In this document: in pieces, positions 33,374 to 42,363 of the stretch | Numbering within the stretch: the stretch's first letter is position 1 | Layout of the letters: each line of letters begins with the position of its first letter | Assembly: GCA_964595485.1 (NCBI GenBank) | Contig: CAZQQN010000025.1 | Coordinates: forward strand, 1 to 43,894 | DNA length: 43,894 bases | Direction: 5' to 3' | From: CAZQQN01 sp964595485 | Lineage (GTDB): Bacteria; Bacteroidota; Bacteroidia; CAILMK01; CAYYUA01 | Translations under genes and position numbers: made by a program | Notes under the pieces: model-generated | The model's input: only the letters and a program-made list of their open reading frames with translations | Told to the model about the DNA's origin: nothing | Database searches by the model: none

Positions 33374-33381
33374 TAATTTTG
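33374..33381 (+). promoter_or_regulatory. -7 promoter element (TAATTTTG) for apaG
   Basis: TAnnTTTG ending 22 bases before the apaG ATG. No clear -33 partner at the expected spacing. Confidence 0.5.
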
Positions 33382-33403
33382 CAAAGCAAATAAAAAGACC
33401 AAA

Positions 33404-33790
33404 ATGGCTGAAAGTAAAACGAAAGATATTGCTGTTAAAGTAGAAACTAATTTTCAGGAACAAGATTCTCAACCGGAGCAGGATAATTACGTTTTTGCAT
33501 ACCGGGTCACAATAGAAAACCAAGGGGATCATACCATCAAATTGCTAAGAAGGTACTGGCATATAACTGATTCTAATTCCGAAAAACATGAAGTAGAAGG
33601 AGAAGGAGTTGTAGGTAAGCAACCAGTTCTAGAGCCCGGTCAAAGTCACCAATATGTTTCCGGTTGTAATTTCCAGACTGACATTGCAAAAATGGAAGGT
33701 TTCTTTACCATGGAAAAGATAGCCAACGGAGAACAATTTGAGGTAGAAATCCCGGAATTTTACATGATTACCCCTTACCGGTTAAACTAA
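33404..33790 (+). CDS. apaG: ApaG protein
   Basis: 128-residue single immunoglobulin-like (fibronectin-III-type) domain protein. Characteristic segments are YVFAYRVTIENQGDHTIKLLRRYW, split here as the strand AYRVTIENQG and the turn LLRRYWHITD, then the glycine-rich EGEGVVGKQPVLEPGQS, YVSGCNF and the final FYMITPYRLN. The family is linked to resistance to cobalt and to magnesium efflux in enterobacteria by genetics; its molecular action is not established. Length is normal (about 125). It is a single gene convergent with ypdA. Confidence 0.95.
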   Translation: MAESKTKDIAVKVETNFQEQDSQPEQDNYVFAYRVTIENQGDHTIKLLRRYWHITDSNSEKHEVEGEGVVGKQPVLEPGQSHQYVSGCNFQTDIAKMEGFFTMEKIANGEQFEVEIPEFYMITPYRLN

Positions 33791-33948
33791 GCGCTAAACC
33801 AACTAATTTTAAAGTAGCTTACCTTTGCTTTTATAAGCCAATGTCAAATACTTTATTTGAATCAAACCAATCCTGTTACTAGACCCTATTTTATTTTTCG
33901 TAAGGAAAAAAACCATCATTAAATTACTATAGGCTTCTGAATTTCCTG

Positions 33949-34944
33949 TTAATTCACAGGATAAGTAGCATGCTTTTCCTTTTTGAGGATATCCTGAATT
34001 ATGGGCTTTCCATGATAGCGGCCGTTTTCAATGAAGATTTTGGCCGTTTCATAACCCGCTAAAATAACACCGGCAACGTAAAGACCGGATACATTACTCT
34101 CAAGGGTCTCTTCATTGTATTCCGGCTTAAGGGTCTCTTCATCAATGTTAATGCCGAGCGATGAAAGGAACTGCGCATCAGGATGATAACCTGTAAGCAG
34201 AAAAACCTGGTCTGCTCGTAGGGTAAATTCATTGTTTTCTGCATCCCGCAAAACCATATCATTTTCGCGGATAGCCTTAACGGAAGTGTACCAATAAGCT
34301 GGTATGGAACCCTCTTTAATCCGGTTTTGTATGTCGGGCTTCATCCAGTATTTGATCTTTGAACCAAGCTCACCTTCCCTGTGGATTAATTTTACATTAG
34401 CACCATGGCGGTGCAAATCAAGGATGGTTTCTACTGCAGAATTCGAACCGCCAACAACGGCAACATCTAGACCGACATAGGGATAAGCCTCGTCATAATA
34501 GTGCGAAACGTGCGATTGTTCCTCACCGGGTATATTGAGCTTATTGGGTTTGTCAAAATAGCCTGTGGCTGCTATCACATGCTTAGCTCTGAAAGTACCT
34601 TTATCAGTAACAACATGAAATTGCCCGTCCGTTTTTTCAAGTTGCTTTACGGTGGTATAAAGTTGGGTTTGGAGGTTATGTCGCTGAGCCACCCTAATGT
34701 AATATTCAATCGCTTCATTTCGGCTGGGGCGCTTACCTACACTGGTGGTAGGGAAAGGCAGGTCATCCAGCTCAAGGAGTTCTGCAGTGGAAAAAAAGGT
34801 CATATTGGTCGGGTATCGGCGAACCGTATTCACCAAACTCCCTTTATCAATAATCAAATAGCTAAGGTTATTCTTCTTGGCCTCAATAGCACAAGCCATT
34901 CCTGTTGGTCCAGCTCCTATAATGACAATATCTAATGCTTCCAT
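33949..34944 (-). CDS. ypdA: YpdA-family FAD/NAD(P) thiol-disulfide-type oxidoreductase (putative bacillithiol disulfide reductase)
   Basis: 331 residues. An N-terminal FAD motif GAGPTGMACAIEA (10-22) and an NAD(P) motif VVGGSNSAVE (near 166) frame a thioredoxin-reductase-like fold. It lacks the CxxC pair of thioredoxin reductase, as expected of the YpdA/Bdr group. MTFFSTAELLEL and WMKPDI are family segments. In Bacillota, YpdA reduces bacillithiol disulfide with NADPH; many Bacteroidota also make bacillithiol, so the same role is likely. No bacillithiol synthesis gene is in the window, so this is inference from family membership. Single gene, convergent with apaG. Confidence 0.9.
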   Translation of the reverse strand: MEALDIVIIGAGPTGMACAIEAKKNNLSYLIIDKGSLVNTVRRYPTNMTFFSTAELLELDDLPFPTTSVGKRPSRNEAIEYYIRVAQRHNLQTQLYTTVKQLEKTDGQFHVVTDKGTFRAKHVIAATGYFDKPNKLNIPGEEQSHVSHYYDEAYPYVGLDVAVVGGSNSAVETILDLHRHGANVKLIHREGELGSKIKYWMKPDIQNRIKEGSIPAYWYTSVKAIRENDMVLRDAENNEFTLRADQVFLLTGYHPDAQFLSSLGINIDEETLKPEYNEETLESNVSGLYVAGVILAGYETAKIFIENGRYHGKPIIQDILKKEKHATYPVN

Positions 34945-35032
34945 GAATCCTGCTGCTCTTTACGTTTTGTTTTGTAACAACTATCAGAAGTGAAAGTTTC
35001 GGGAAATTAAAGCCTTTATGGATGAGGTAAAT

Positions 35033-35647
35033 TCATGGATCATTGTATGTGATAGCCCTCATTTGGCCTTTTCGTATAACCAGCGCATCGAATTCCTCAC
35101 CTTTTTCTTCAGCCATATTTTTGGCCTTGCTTACAAGGTTTTCAAGTTTCATTTGAAAAAAATCCTCATCTAATTTGAGATCGCCATTATAAGGCAGTTC
35201 AAAGACTTTTTCATTTAATTTTAAAGGCTTCACCCAACAGTAGATCTGTTTTCCATTGATGGTCTGGACATTGGCAATGCCTTCATGTCCCTTTTTACCC
35301 GCTTTATACCGGATAACCTTCATTGTATATCCATCGTTTGTCAGAATACCATCTACCTTGCCTAAGCGCTTTTTTAAGCGTATACTTTTATTGGCCATTA
35401 CACTTCGGACCTGCTTTAAATGGAATGATTGGATATAATCCTTGCGGAAAGAGAGTTCAAAGGTTTCAAGCACCTCATAATCCCTCAACGGGTTTGCAAA
35501 AACATACCAACTGACCCCATCCGTAGCCCTCACATTAGCCCCATACCGGTACTTGTCCTTTACTTCTTTTTCGTTGGTTTGTTGAGCGTTGGTCATGGAT
35601 ACTCCGGCTATTACAAAAGCAATGGCTAAAACGGTCAATTTCTGCAT
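35033..35647 (-). CDS. small exported protein of unknown function
   Basis: 204 residues with a good signal peptide (cleavage after TNA, about residue 22). The body is charged and has no cysteines or repeats that suggest a function, apart from a single Cys in IYCWVKPL. Segments such as GKVDGILTNDGYTMKVI suggest beta-strands; the C-terminal 40 residues are likely helical (MKLENLVSKAKNMAEEKG). I recognise no family. It has its own TAnnTTTG promoter element and is divergent from ridA with 82 bases between. Confidence 0.7.
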   Translation of the reverse strand: MQKLTVLAIAFVIAGVSMTNAQQTNEKEVKDKYRYGANVRATDGVSWYVFANPLRDYEVLETFELSFRKDYIQSFHLKQVRSVMANKSIRLKKRLGKVDGILTNDGYTMKVIRYKAGKKGHEGIANVQTINGKQIYCWVKPLKLNEKVFELPYNGDLKLDEDFFQMKLENLVSKAKNMAEEKGEEFDALVIRKGQMRAITYNDP

Positions 35648-35672
35648 AGCATCATCAAGTTTATTGGTTTGT

Positions 35673-35680
35673 CAAATTTA
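35673..35680 (-). promoter_or_regulatory. -7 promoter element (TAAATTTG) for the small exported protein gene
   Basis: TAnnTTTG on the minus strand ending 26 bases before the ATG at 35647. Confidence 0.45.
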
Positions 35681-35729
35681 AGGAATTCCATTAACCCTTA
35701 AATTCGGGTCAACAAAAACCATATTCTTT

Positions 35730-36116
35730 ATGAAATACCCGAGAACTGTTTACGCCACCAATGAAGCACCTCAACCTATTGGTCCTTACAGCCAGGCAAT
35801 CAAAGCCGGGGGAATAATTTACATTTCAGGGCAGATTGGATTGGACCCAAAAAATGGTCAATTAGTAAATGACAGCCTTGAAACAGAAACCCGGCAAATG
35901 ATGAGCAATGTTAGAGCAATTCTGGAAGAAGCCGGCTTAACATTGGACCATGTAGTCAAGTGCACCATATACCTCGATAAAATGGAGGATTTTGCCACCA
36001 TTAACCAAGTTTATGGAGAATATTTCGGAGATGAGCCACCGGCCCGGGAAGCGATTGAAATCAGTAAATTACCAAAAGAAGCCAATGTAGAGATTTCGGT
36101 GATTGCTATGGAATAG
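35730..36116 (+). CDS. ridA: RidA family reactive-intermediate deaminase
   Basis: Hydrolyses reactive enamine/imine intermediates released by PLP enzymes such as threonine dehydratase. 128 residues, usual length. Typical segments are APQPIGPYSQAIKAGG, IYISGQIGLDP, and PPAREAIEISKLPKEANVEISVIA. The catalytic Arg (in PAREA) and the Glu of VEISVIA that aligns with the essential Glu of RidA are both present. Cytosolic. No PLP enzyme is adjacent. It is convergent with the symporter gene. Confidence 0.95.
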   Translation: MKYPRTVYATNEAPQPIGPYSQAIKAGGIIYISGQIGLDPKNGQLVNDSLETETRQMMSNVRAILEEAGLTLDHVVKCTIYLDKMEDFATINQVYGEYFGDEPPAREAIEISKLPKEANVEISVIAME

Positions 36117-36165
36117 GGATTAATGGCCTTCCTGCTGATTAAGGAACCGCTAAACAAATCTACCG

Positions 36166-37638
36166 CTAATCATAAAGGTCTTCTTCTTTGCTCGATTGGA
36201 TTTCTCTTTGCGTTAGAAGACTTACCACTACGGTAATGAGAAAGCCAAGGATAAAAGCCGGTATCAGCTCGTAAATCGTGTCTTTAAGGGCAGGGATGTT
36301 GTTCCAGATGATTACGGTTGCCGTTCCGGTGATAAGGCCAAATATCACTCCCGTTCTGGTAGTTTTAGGCCAGAACAGGGCAAGAATAGAGGTAGACCCA
36401 ATGGCCGCACCCAAGCCGGCCCAGGCAAATAGCACCAGCCAGAAAACAAGGTCCTGGGCGTAAATACTAAGAAAAACGGCAATGACAACTAAAATGGCTA
36501 CCACTGAGCGGCTCATCGTCACCAGATGCTTCTGAGGTATCGTTTCACCATGGTGGATGATTCGTTCATAAACATCCCTTACCACACTAGAGGATGCAAC
36601 CAGTAACTGTGAATCAGCGGTAGACATGATAGCCGAAAAAATAGAAGCCAACAGGAAGCCAAAAAAAATCGGATGACTCAGCATTTGACCCAATTCGGGA
36701 TAAATTTTTTCAACATCGCCACCGGGTAAACTACTGGCCTCCGGCACAAGGCTCCTACCCACAATACCAACCAGAAGAGCACCCCCTGCCATAAGAACAT
36801 TCCAGATAGTGCCAACCACAGCAGTCCATTTAAACTGCTTAGGATCTTTGATTGACATGTAGCGAATCAGGATGTGGGGATTCCCCGGCGATCCAAGGCC
36901 TAGTCCCAATGCCCCAATAAAACCCAGTGTGCTAATATCAAACGGGTCCAGGTAATTGCCTTCCATAGAGGCCAGTTTACCGGATACCGCCTGCCAACCG
37001 CCCTGTTCAATGACACCTATTACGGGTAAGGCGATAAGGGCAATTACTAAAAAAATCCCTTGTAAAACATCCGTCAAGCTGACAGCCATAAATCCCCCTA
37101 AAACCGTGTAGAGCAGAATGATCGCAGCTGATATAAAAATACCCTCATGTTGCGTAAACCCAAAACTGGAAGCAAATGCCTTTCCTCCGGCTACAAATTG
37201 GGCCGAAACATAGCTAACCATGAAAGTCAGGAAAATCAAAACGATTAACCCTCTGAGATACCCCTTTTTATCTTCAAAACGCGCAGCATAATAATCCGGT
37301 AACGTAATGCAATTGTGCTTTTCACTAAAATTCCGGAGTTTAGGGGCGTAGTAAAGGAAAAGGAAAAATTCAACCACGGTATAGCCTACCCCGTACCATA
37401 AAGCATCAAAACCCTGCGTATAGGCTAAGCCTGTAAACCCAATGACCAACCATGAGCTCCTTCCCGATACCACCGCTGATAGGGCAACAACAAAACGATT
37501 CATACTTCGCCCCCCAATGAAATACTCGCTTATACCCTGGGATGAAAAATAGGATGAATACACGCCTAATCCAATGATCAGCAAGAAATAAAAGACAAAA
37601 GCTCCAAAAGCCATCGGATCCATTTCGCCCAAAATCAT
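36166..37638 (-). CDS. sodium/solute symporter (SSS family, PutP-like)
   Basis: 490 residues, about 13 membrane helices of the LeuT fold, in the inner membrane. Segments that define the family are YFIGGRSMNRFVVALSAVVSGRSSW and the pattern GFMAVSLTDVLQGIF. The region SAIMSTADSQLLVASS contains the conserved Ser/Thr-rich helix that helps form the sodium site. PutP-type members carry proline, but substrates in this clade vary. The start codon lies 17 bases after the stop of the Nramp gene, so the two are co-transcribed. Why a metal-type carrier is paired with an organic-solute symporter is not evident. Confidence 0.93.
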   Translation of the reverse strand: MILGEMDPMAFGAFVFYFLLIIGLGVYSSYFSSQGISEYFIGGRSMNRFVVALSAVVSGRSSWLVIGFTGLAYTQGFDALWYGVGYTVVEFFLFLYYAPKLRNFSEKHNCITLPDYYAARFEDKKGYLRGLIVLIFLTFMVSYVSAQFVAGGKAFASSFGFTQHEGIFISAAIILLYTVLGGFMAVSLTDVLQGIFLVIALIALPVIGVIEQGGWQAVSGKLASMEGNYLDPFDISTLGFIGALGLGLGSPGNPHILIRYMSIKDPKQFKWTAVVGTIWNVLMAGGALLVGIVGRSLVPEASSLPGGDVEKIYPELGQMLSHPIFFGFLLASIFSAIMSTADSQLLVASSSVVRDVYERIIHHGETIPQKHLVTMSRSVVAILVVIAVFLSIYAQDLVFWLVLFAWAGLGAAIGSTSILALFWPKTTRTGVIFGLITGTATVIIWNNIPALKDTIYELIPAFILGFLITVVVSLLTQREIQSSKEEDLYD

Positions 37639-37655
37639 GATTATTTATTTTTAGG

Positions 37656-38933
37656 TCAAAAGCCAATCAGCATTTGGTATAGGTAAATTACACTAAAAAT
37701 AGCAAGGAAAACAATACCCACCCAGCTCAGCCACTTCAGCCCACTACCGGGTCTTTGCTCTTTAGGCACATGGGATAAGTTGATCAATCTGTAATTGATA
37801 AAGGCAAAAACAGGTGCCGTCAAGAAAGAGATAATGGTGGCCAGGTCCACCATGAAGGTCATGCTGCTTGCGAGCAAACCCAAAAGCATAACAGCACCAG
37901 CTGCAACCAATACAATCCAGATCAAGTAGGTACTCCGTCCTATTCCCTTTTCTTTCAATGAAGGAAATGTTACTATTGAAATCCGCTGAAGAACGCGAGG
38001 ATAGGCATCTAAAACGGTGATGGTGGTACTGAACATGGTTGTCAGGGCTGCTATACCGATGATCGAATGGGACCATTGCCCAAGACTGCTGGTATACATC
38101 TCAACAAAGCTTGCGGCAAATTCAGGCCCTTTAGCAGGTGTTTCTTCAGGGCTTCCGAACATGACCAATGCGCCAAGGCTCAGGAAACATAAAGAAAGAA
38201 AAGCCGCTCCCCAATAGCCCATGTGGAAATCAAACATGGATTCCCGCAAATTTGGGGTATGACCAGAGGTTTTCTTACGCTCGAGGGTCCAGACCGAGTG
38301 CCAGACAGCAATATCCAGGGGAGCCGGCATCCAACCCATCAGGGCAATAATAAAAGCCAGTGGAAAAGCATCCCAACTGTTAAAAATTAAGACTGCCTTG
38401 GCGTCATGAACAAATCCATGTTTAGCAGCTAAAAAAACGGCTGCGAGGGTGGCTACCGCTAACAAGACTATGACAATTTTAATCAGCCTGTCAAGAATCG
38501 GAAATTGGCCAATCAATAATACCGCAAGGCAAATGATGAGAATAATAGCACTCCAGGCAACCACTCCCAATCCGAAACCAATTAAATGAGAAGCCAAACC
38601 GGCCGTTACAATGGTTACAGCTGCTTGAATGGCGAACATCGTCCCAAGTGTCATAATAACGAATAAAGCCAACGCCCAGTTACCAAGCCGCCTATAACCT
38701 TCGATCATGCTCTCACCGGTCGCTACCGCGTACCGGGGGCCATATTCAAAAAAGGGGAATTTTAAAATATTAGCGATGATCACAAATCCAATCAGGGCAA
38801 AACCAAAGTCAGCGCCAGCACGGGTAGATTGCACAAGGTGAGAAACCCCTATAGCCGCACCGGCATAAAGTAAGCCAGGGCCTATGGTGCGTAGGTAACC
38901 TCGTAATTTAGTAGCTGCTTGACCTTTTTCCAT
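37656..38933 (-). CDS. Nramp-family transporter lacking the DPGN motif
   Basis: 425 residues, about 11 membrane helices. The start of the fold is recognisable (TIGPGLLYAGAAIG...RAGADFGF), but the helix-1 metal-binding DPGN of true Nramps is GVSH (residues 29-32), counted by alignment to the AGAxFGF that follows. In helix 6 the MPH motif is MPA (GWMPAPLDIAVWHS), keeping Met-Pro but losing His. Canonical Nramps import Mn2+ or Fe2+ with protons using the Asp, Asn and Met. Without Asp and Asn the selectivity must differ; known divergent relatives carry Mg2+ or Al3+. First gene of an operon with the SSS symporter. The ATG follows a leader of about 92 nt. Confidence 0.88.
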   Translation of the reverse strand: MEKGQAATKLRGYLRTIGPGLLYAGAAIGVSHLVQSTRAGADFGFALIGFVIIANILKFPFFEYGPRYAVATGESMIEGYRRLGNWALALFVIMTLGTMFAIQAAVTIVTAGLASHLIGFGLGVVAWSAIILIICLAVLLIGQFPILDRLIKIVIVLLAVATLAAVFLAAKHGFVHDAKAVLIFNSWDAFPLAFIIALMGWMPAPLDIAVWHSVWTLERKKTSGHTPNLRESMFDFHMGYWGAAFLSLCFLSLGALVMFGSPEETPAKGPEFAASFVEMYTSSLGQWSHSIIGIAALTTMFSTTITVLDAYPRVLQRISIVTFPSLKEKGIGRSTYLIWIVLVAAGAVMLLGLLASSMTFMVDLATIISFLTAPVFAFINYRLINLSHVPKEQRPGSGLKWLSWVGIVFLAIFSVIYLYQMLIGF

Positions 38934-38966
38934 TACAGCTTTCCGTTATTGACTCAAAGGGTTATT

Positions 38967-38990
38967 CGTTAAGGGAATATCCTTTTAACG
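38967..38990 (-). promoter_or_regulatory. hairpin in the Nramp operon leader
   Basis: CGTTAA (38967-38972) and TTAACG (38985-38990) pair, with an inner GGA/TCC extension, giving a stem of about nine pairs within the predicted untranslated leader. Role unknown. Confidence 0.35.
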
Positions 38991-39031
38991 CTGTTCAGGA
39001 TGCTTTTATCAATGCCAAATAAATTTTAAAT

Positions 39032-39039
39032 CAAATATA
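39032..39039 (-). promoter_or_regulatory. -7 promoter element (TATATTTG) for the Nramp-symporter operon
   Basis: TAnnTTTG on the minus strand, ending 98 bases before the Nramp ATG. It lies 20 bases downstream of the tricorn stop codon. An inverted repeat TTTAT-N9-ATAAA (39005-39023) lies just past the predicted start site and could be an operator. Confidence 0.45.
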
Positions 39040-39059
39040 ATAGTTTTACCGGGCCAACC

Positions 39060-42000
39060 TTATTCAGAGCTTTTCGATTTGTCCGGATAGGGTGGCGGAT
39101 CCGGCAGCGCTGGCTTATCATTCGACAGTAGGTCCATAATTTCCTTAATGGAGCGGTCAAGTTGCTGATCATGGCCTTTGTGGTATTGATTAGGGTCATT
39201 GTAAACAGGTATATCCGGCTCGATACCATGGCCCTCGATGATCCACTCATCCCCGGATTTATCAAACTTGGCAAACTCCGGCTTGTACAATTTAAAGCCA
39301 TCTACAAAAGGTAGTGAGCCACGAATACCGACAACGCCACCCCAACTTCGCTGCCCGATCAGAGGGCCAAGGTCGTGCTCGCGAAACCGGTAGGCAAACA
39401 AATCCCCATCTGAGGCAGTCCATTGATCCAACATGCATACTTGCGGTCCTATGATCTGATCACTCGGATCAGGGCGTGGCTCACCATTGCGCGGCACCTT
39501 ATGCATCACCAATTTACGCCTCAGCCGCTCTATCAACATAGGAGAAACATTGCCTCCCCCATTACCGCGAATGTCAACTATCAAGGCATCTTTACGCAAT
39601 TGCGGATAGAAGTTTTCCATAAACTCATTCAGTCCATTCCTTGCCATATCAGGTATATGTACATAACCGACCCGGCCGTTCGTGGCGGAATCAACATAGT
39701 CTATGTTATTCTGCACCCACTCATGGTAGTACAAGGATTTTTCACTGGCCAATGGCTTCAGCACCACCGAGCGACTATCTTGCAAGGTAGGCTTGTTGTT
39801 CACGCGCAGCTCAACAGTTTCCCCGGCCTTACCTGTCAAAGCCTGATAGATATTAGGGATATCCTTAAGTGACTTGCCATTAACCGATAGAATAAAATCT
39901 CCCTTGGTTACTTCCACACCAACTTGAGTCAATGGAGAGCGATTCCCTTTATCCCAATTTGCTCCTTCCATAACTTTGTCAATCCGGAAATAACCGGATT
40001 CATCCTTGGAAAATCGAGCCCCCAGCAGGCCTGTCTTTACTTGCTTAACTTCAGGAAGATCACCGCCACCTACATAGGCATGGCCAACATTTAGTGAGGC
40101 CATCATCTCAGAGATGACATAGGTTAAATCGGCCCGGTGATTCACGTGATCTACAAGCGGTTCAAATTTAGAGCGGATAGCCTGCCAATCAAACCCGTGC
40201 ATATCAGGGTCGTAAAAAAAATCCCGCATCTGCCGCCAGCTTTCATCGAAAATTTGCTGCCATTCCTTTTGAAGGTTTACCCGCACATCCATAACCGAGA
40301 GGCTGACCTTATTGGAGGTTTTGAGTTTTTTCTTTGGTAAACCGGAAATGTAATAATGACCTCCTTTTTTGAAGAGCATCTTCTCACCATTGGCCGAAAT
40401 TTGGTAATTACCGGTATGGCCAATCGTTTGCTGTTTTTCTTTTTCGAGGTTAAATGCCTTCAACGTAGCTCTTTTATCACCCAGGGATTTTTCCACATAA
40501 AACAGGCGCTTATTGACAGGGGTTAATTCACCATAATTGGAAGCTTCTACCGGGAAGGCCGCTATCCGGTCTTGTATGTTAGCAAAGTCAATCCTTACAT
40601 TATCGTTGTTTGAAGATTCCTTTGATTTATCCTTTTCGCCATCTCCTTTATCAATGTTTACCTCCGCATTCTTCTCTTCAAATGGGGATTTCGTTTCCTT
40701 TGTCAAAGGCACCAGGTATAATTTGGCCATATTCTTATAAGCATGGTTCCATTCTGTTTCACTATAAATAGGATTGAATGTCCGCTTTGAAATGAAGAAC
40801 AAGTAACGACCATCCTGGCTAAAATGGGGTTGGTAAGCAGGATACCAGCCTCGGGTAATGGAACGGGTTTCATCATTTTCCAGGGAATAGGTGTAGATAG
40901 TCCGTTCCTGCGTTTTCTCAGGTTTTGAATACACAACCCAGCGACTGTCCGGTGACCAACGATAGTCCCGTATTTCCCATTGGTCACTGCTATCAACTTC
41001 GGTTACGGTTTGGTCTTCTATGGACACATATTGGAGCTTCATCTTCCGGTTTGCCCATAAGATTTTTTTACTATCAGGGGACCATCGCAAGTGGTATTTG
41101 TAAACATCCCCGTTTTCAGTTAATTGGGTAGGGGAACCGCTACCGTCCGCAGGCATAACGTAAATTTCGTCTTCACCTGTCTTATCTGAAATATAAGCCA
41201 AATGCTCGCCATCCGGAGACCACCGCACATTCCGTTCATGAACGCCGGAAGATTCGGTGAAATTGTAGGTAACACCCGCCTTCGTAGGCAGAGAAAAGAT
41301 ATCACCCCTGCCGGTAAAAGTTACGCGGCTACCATCCGGGGCTAAGTGGTGATTTCCTTTGAATTTCGAAGCGTCAACCCGTTTTGTCTTACCACTAATC
41401 TGGTCATCCTTGATCTGAACATCGACTTTCCTCAAGCCATCACCCTCTGTATCATAAACATACAGGTAGCCACCTTTTTCAAACACAATATATTGACCAC
41501 CCATACTCGGGAACTTGATGTCGAAGTCTTGGAAATGAGTGAGTTGGCGCAACTTGTCAGATGCCAGGTTATAGCCATACAAGTTCATTCGCCAATTCCG
41601 GTCTGACAGGAAATAAACTGTACTATCACGCCACATTGGGATGATATCCTGAGCAGGGTTATCGGTTATTGAACGGATGCTTTTGGTAGCCAGGTCCATG
41701 ATGTGAACATCATTGGCCATACCCCCCTTGTAATGTTTCCAATTCCTGAATTCACGGAAAATATGATTGAAAGCCAGTTGATGGTTTTCAGGCGAGTAAG
41801 AAGCAAAACCACCGGATGACAACTGGAGTGTTCTCGGCATACCGCCATCGGCAGGCGTTAGTTTCAAATCCCCTTTAAATGGAACAAAATGACGCCATTT
41901 ACTGCGGTAAAGAATCGAATCATTGCCTTTCCATCCCATGACAATGTTGTTAGGCCCCATTCGCTCCCAGATGTAATCCCGGTTAAGGTTGGCGGAATAG

Positions 42001-42314
42001 GTTACGCGTTGCGGTTGCCCTCCATCAGCAGGTATCGTGTAGACTTCCCGGTTCCCATCATATTGCCCGGTAAAAGCAATGGTTTCCCCATCCGGCGAAA
42101 ACCGTGGAAAAGCCTCATACCCTTCATGGCTGGTAAGTTTCCTGGCTGTCCCGCCTTCAAGCGGTACTTTGTAAAGATCCCCGGCATAGACAAAAACAAT
42201 CGCATCCTGGTTGATGGTAGGAAACCGTAACAAGCGTGCTTCTGAGGATTCTGATAATCCTGAAAAGACCATTAAACTGGAAAAAAGAAAGGTAAACAGG
42301 AGTTTTTTAAGCAT
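39060..42314 (-). CDS. tricorn-like S41 family peptidase
   Basis: 1084 residues with a signal peptide (1-27), so periplasmic rather than cytosolic like archaeal tricorn. Residues about 28-330 and 331-680 form two WD40/TolB-like propellers with repeated SPDG turns (FSPDGETIAF, WSPDGEHLAY, WSPDSRWVVY). A charged insert lies near 570-600. The C-terminal part has the tricorn C1 region, a PDZ domain (about 775-855) and the S41 protease domain. Catalytic residues can be placed as His745 (NVGHAY), Ser968 (TASDGD) and Glu1032 (GIEPDI), all intact. It probably degrades peptides in the periplasm. The last 20 residues are Pro/Lys/Ser-rich. Divergent from the DUF6503-like gene. Confidence 0.93.
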   Translation of the reverse strand: MLKKLLFTFLFSSLMVFSGLSESSEARLLRFPTINQDAIVFVYAGDLYKVPLEGGTARKLTSHEGYEAFPRFSPDGETIAFTGQYDGNREVYTIPADGGQPQRVTYSANLNRDYIWERMGPNNIVMGWKGNDSILYRSKWRHFVPFKGDLKLTPADGGMPRTLQLSSGGFASYSPENHQLAFNHIFREFRNWKHYKGGMANDVHIMDLATKSIRSITDNPAQDIIPMWRDSTVYFLSDRNWRMNLYGYNLASDKLRQLTHFQDFDIKFPSMGGQYIVFEKGGYLYVYDTEGDGLRKVDVQIKDDQISGKTKRVDASKFKGNHHLAPDGSRVTFTGRGDIFSLPTKAGVTYNFTESSGVHERNVRWSPDGEHLAYISDKTGEDEIYVMPADGSGSPTQLTENGDVYKYHLRWSPDSKKILWANRKMKLQYVSIEDQTVTEVDSSDQWEIRDYRWSPDSRWVVYSKPEKTQERTIYTYSLENDETRSITRGWYPAYQPHFSQDGRYLFFISKRTFNPIYSETEWNHAYKNMAKLYLVPLTKETKSPFEEKNAEVNIDKGDGEKDKSKESSNNDNVRIDFANIQDRIAAFPVEASNYGELTPVNKRLFYVEKSLGDKRATLKAFNLEKEKQQTIGHTGNYQISANGEKMLFKKGGHYYISGLPKKKLKTSNKVSLSVMDVRVNLQKEWQQIFDESWRQMRDFFYDPDMHGFDWQAIRSKFEPLVDHVNHRADLTYVISEMMASLNVGHAYVGGGDLPEVKQVKTGLLGARFSKDESGYFRIDKVMEGANWDKGNRSPLTQVGVEVTKGDFILSVNGKSLKDIPNIYQALTGKAGETVELRVNNKPTLQDSRSVVLKPLASEKSLYYHEWVQNNIDYVDSATNGRVGYVHIPDMARNGLNEFMENFYPQLRKDALIVDIRGNGGGNVSPMLIERLRRKLVMHKVPRNGEPRPDPSDQIIGPQVCMLDQWTASDGDLFAYRFREHDLGPLIGQRSWGGVVGIRGSLPFVDGFKLYKPEFAKFDKSGDEWIIEGHGIEPDIPVYNDPNQYHKGHDQQLDRSIKEIMDLLSNDKPALPDPPPYPDKSKSSE

Positions 42315-42346
42315 ATTTGGTGTTCATTTAATCAAATTAAAACAAG

Positions 42347-42354
42347 CAAAACTA
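42347..42354 (-). promoter_or_regulatory. -7 promoter element (TAGTTTTG) for the tricorn-like gene
   Basis: TAnnTTTG on the minus strand ending 33 bases before the ATG at 42314, in the 49-base gap to the divergent gene. Confidence 0.45.
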
Positions 42355-42363
42355 ATAAATTCC

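Noticed and set aside
34501..34935. 144-codon open frame opposite ypdA
   Set aside because: Antisense to a conserved gene with no family pattern of its own.
42211..42363. 51-residue N-terminal extension of the DUF6503-like protein
   Set aside because: It would overlap the divergent tricorn-like gene and its promoter and would place the hydrophobic export segment internally.
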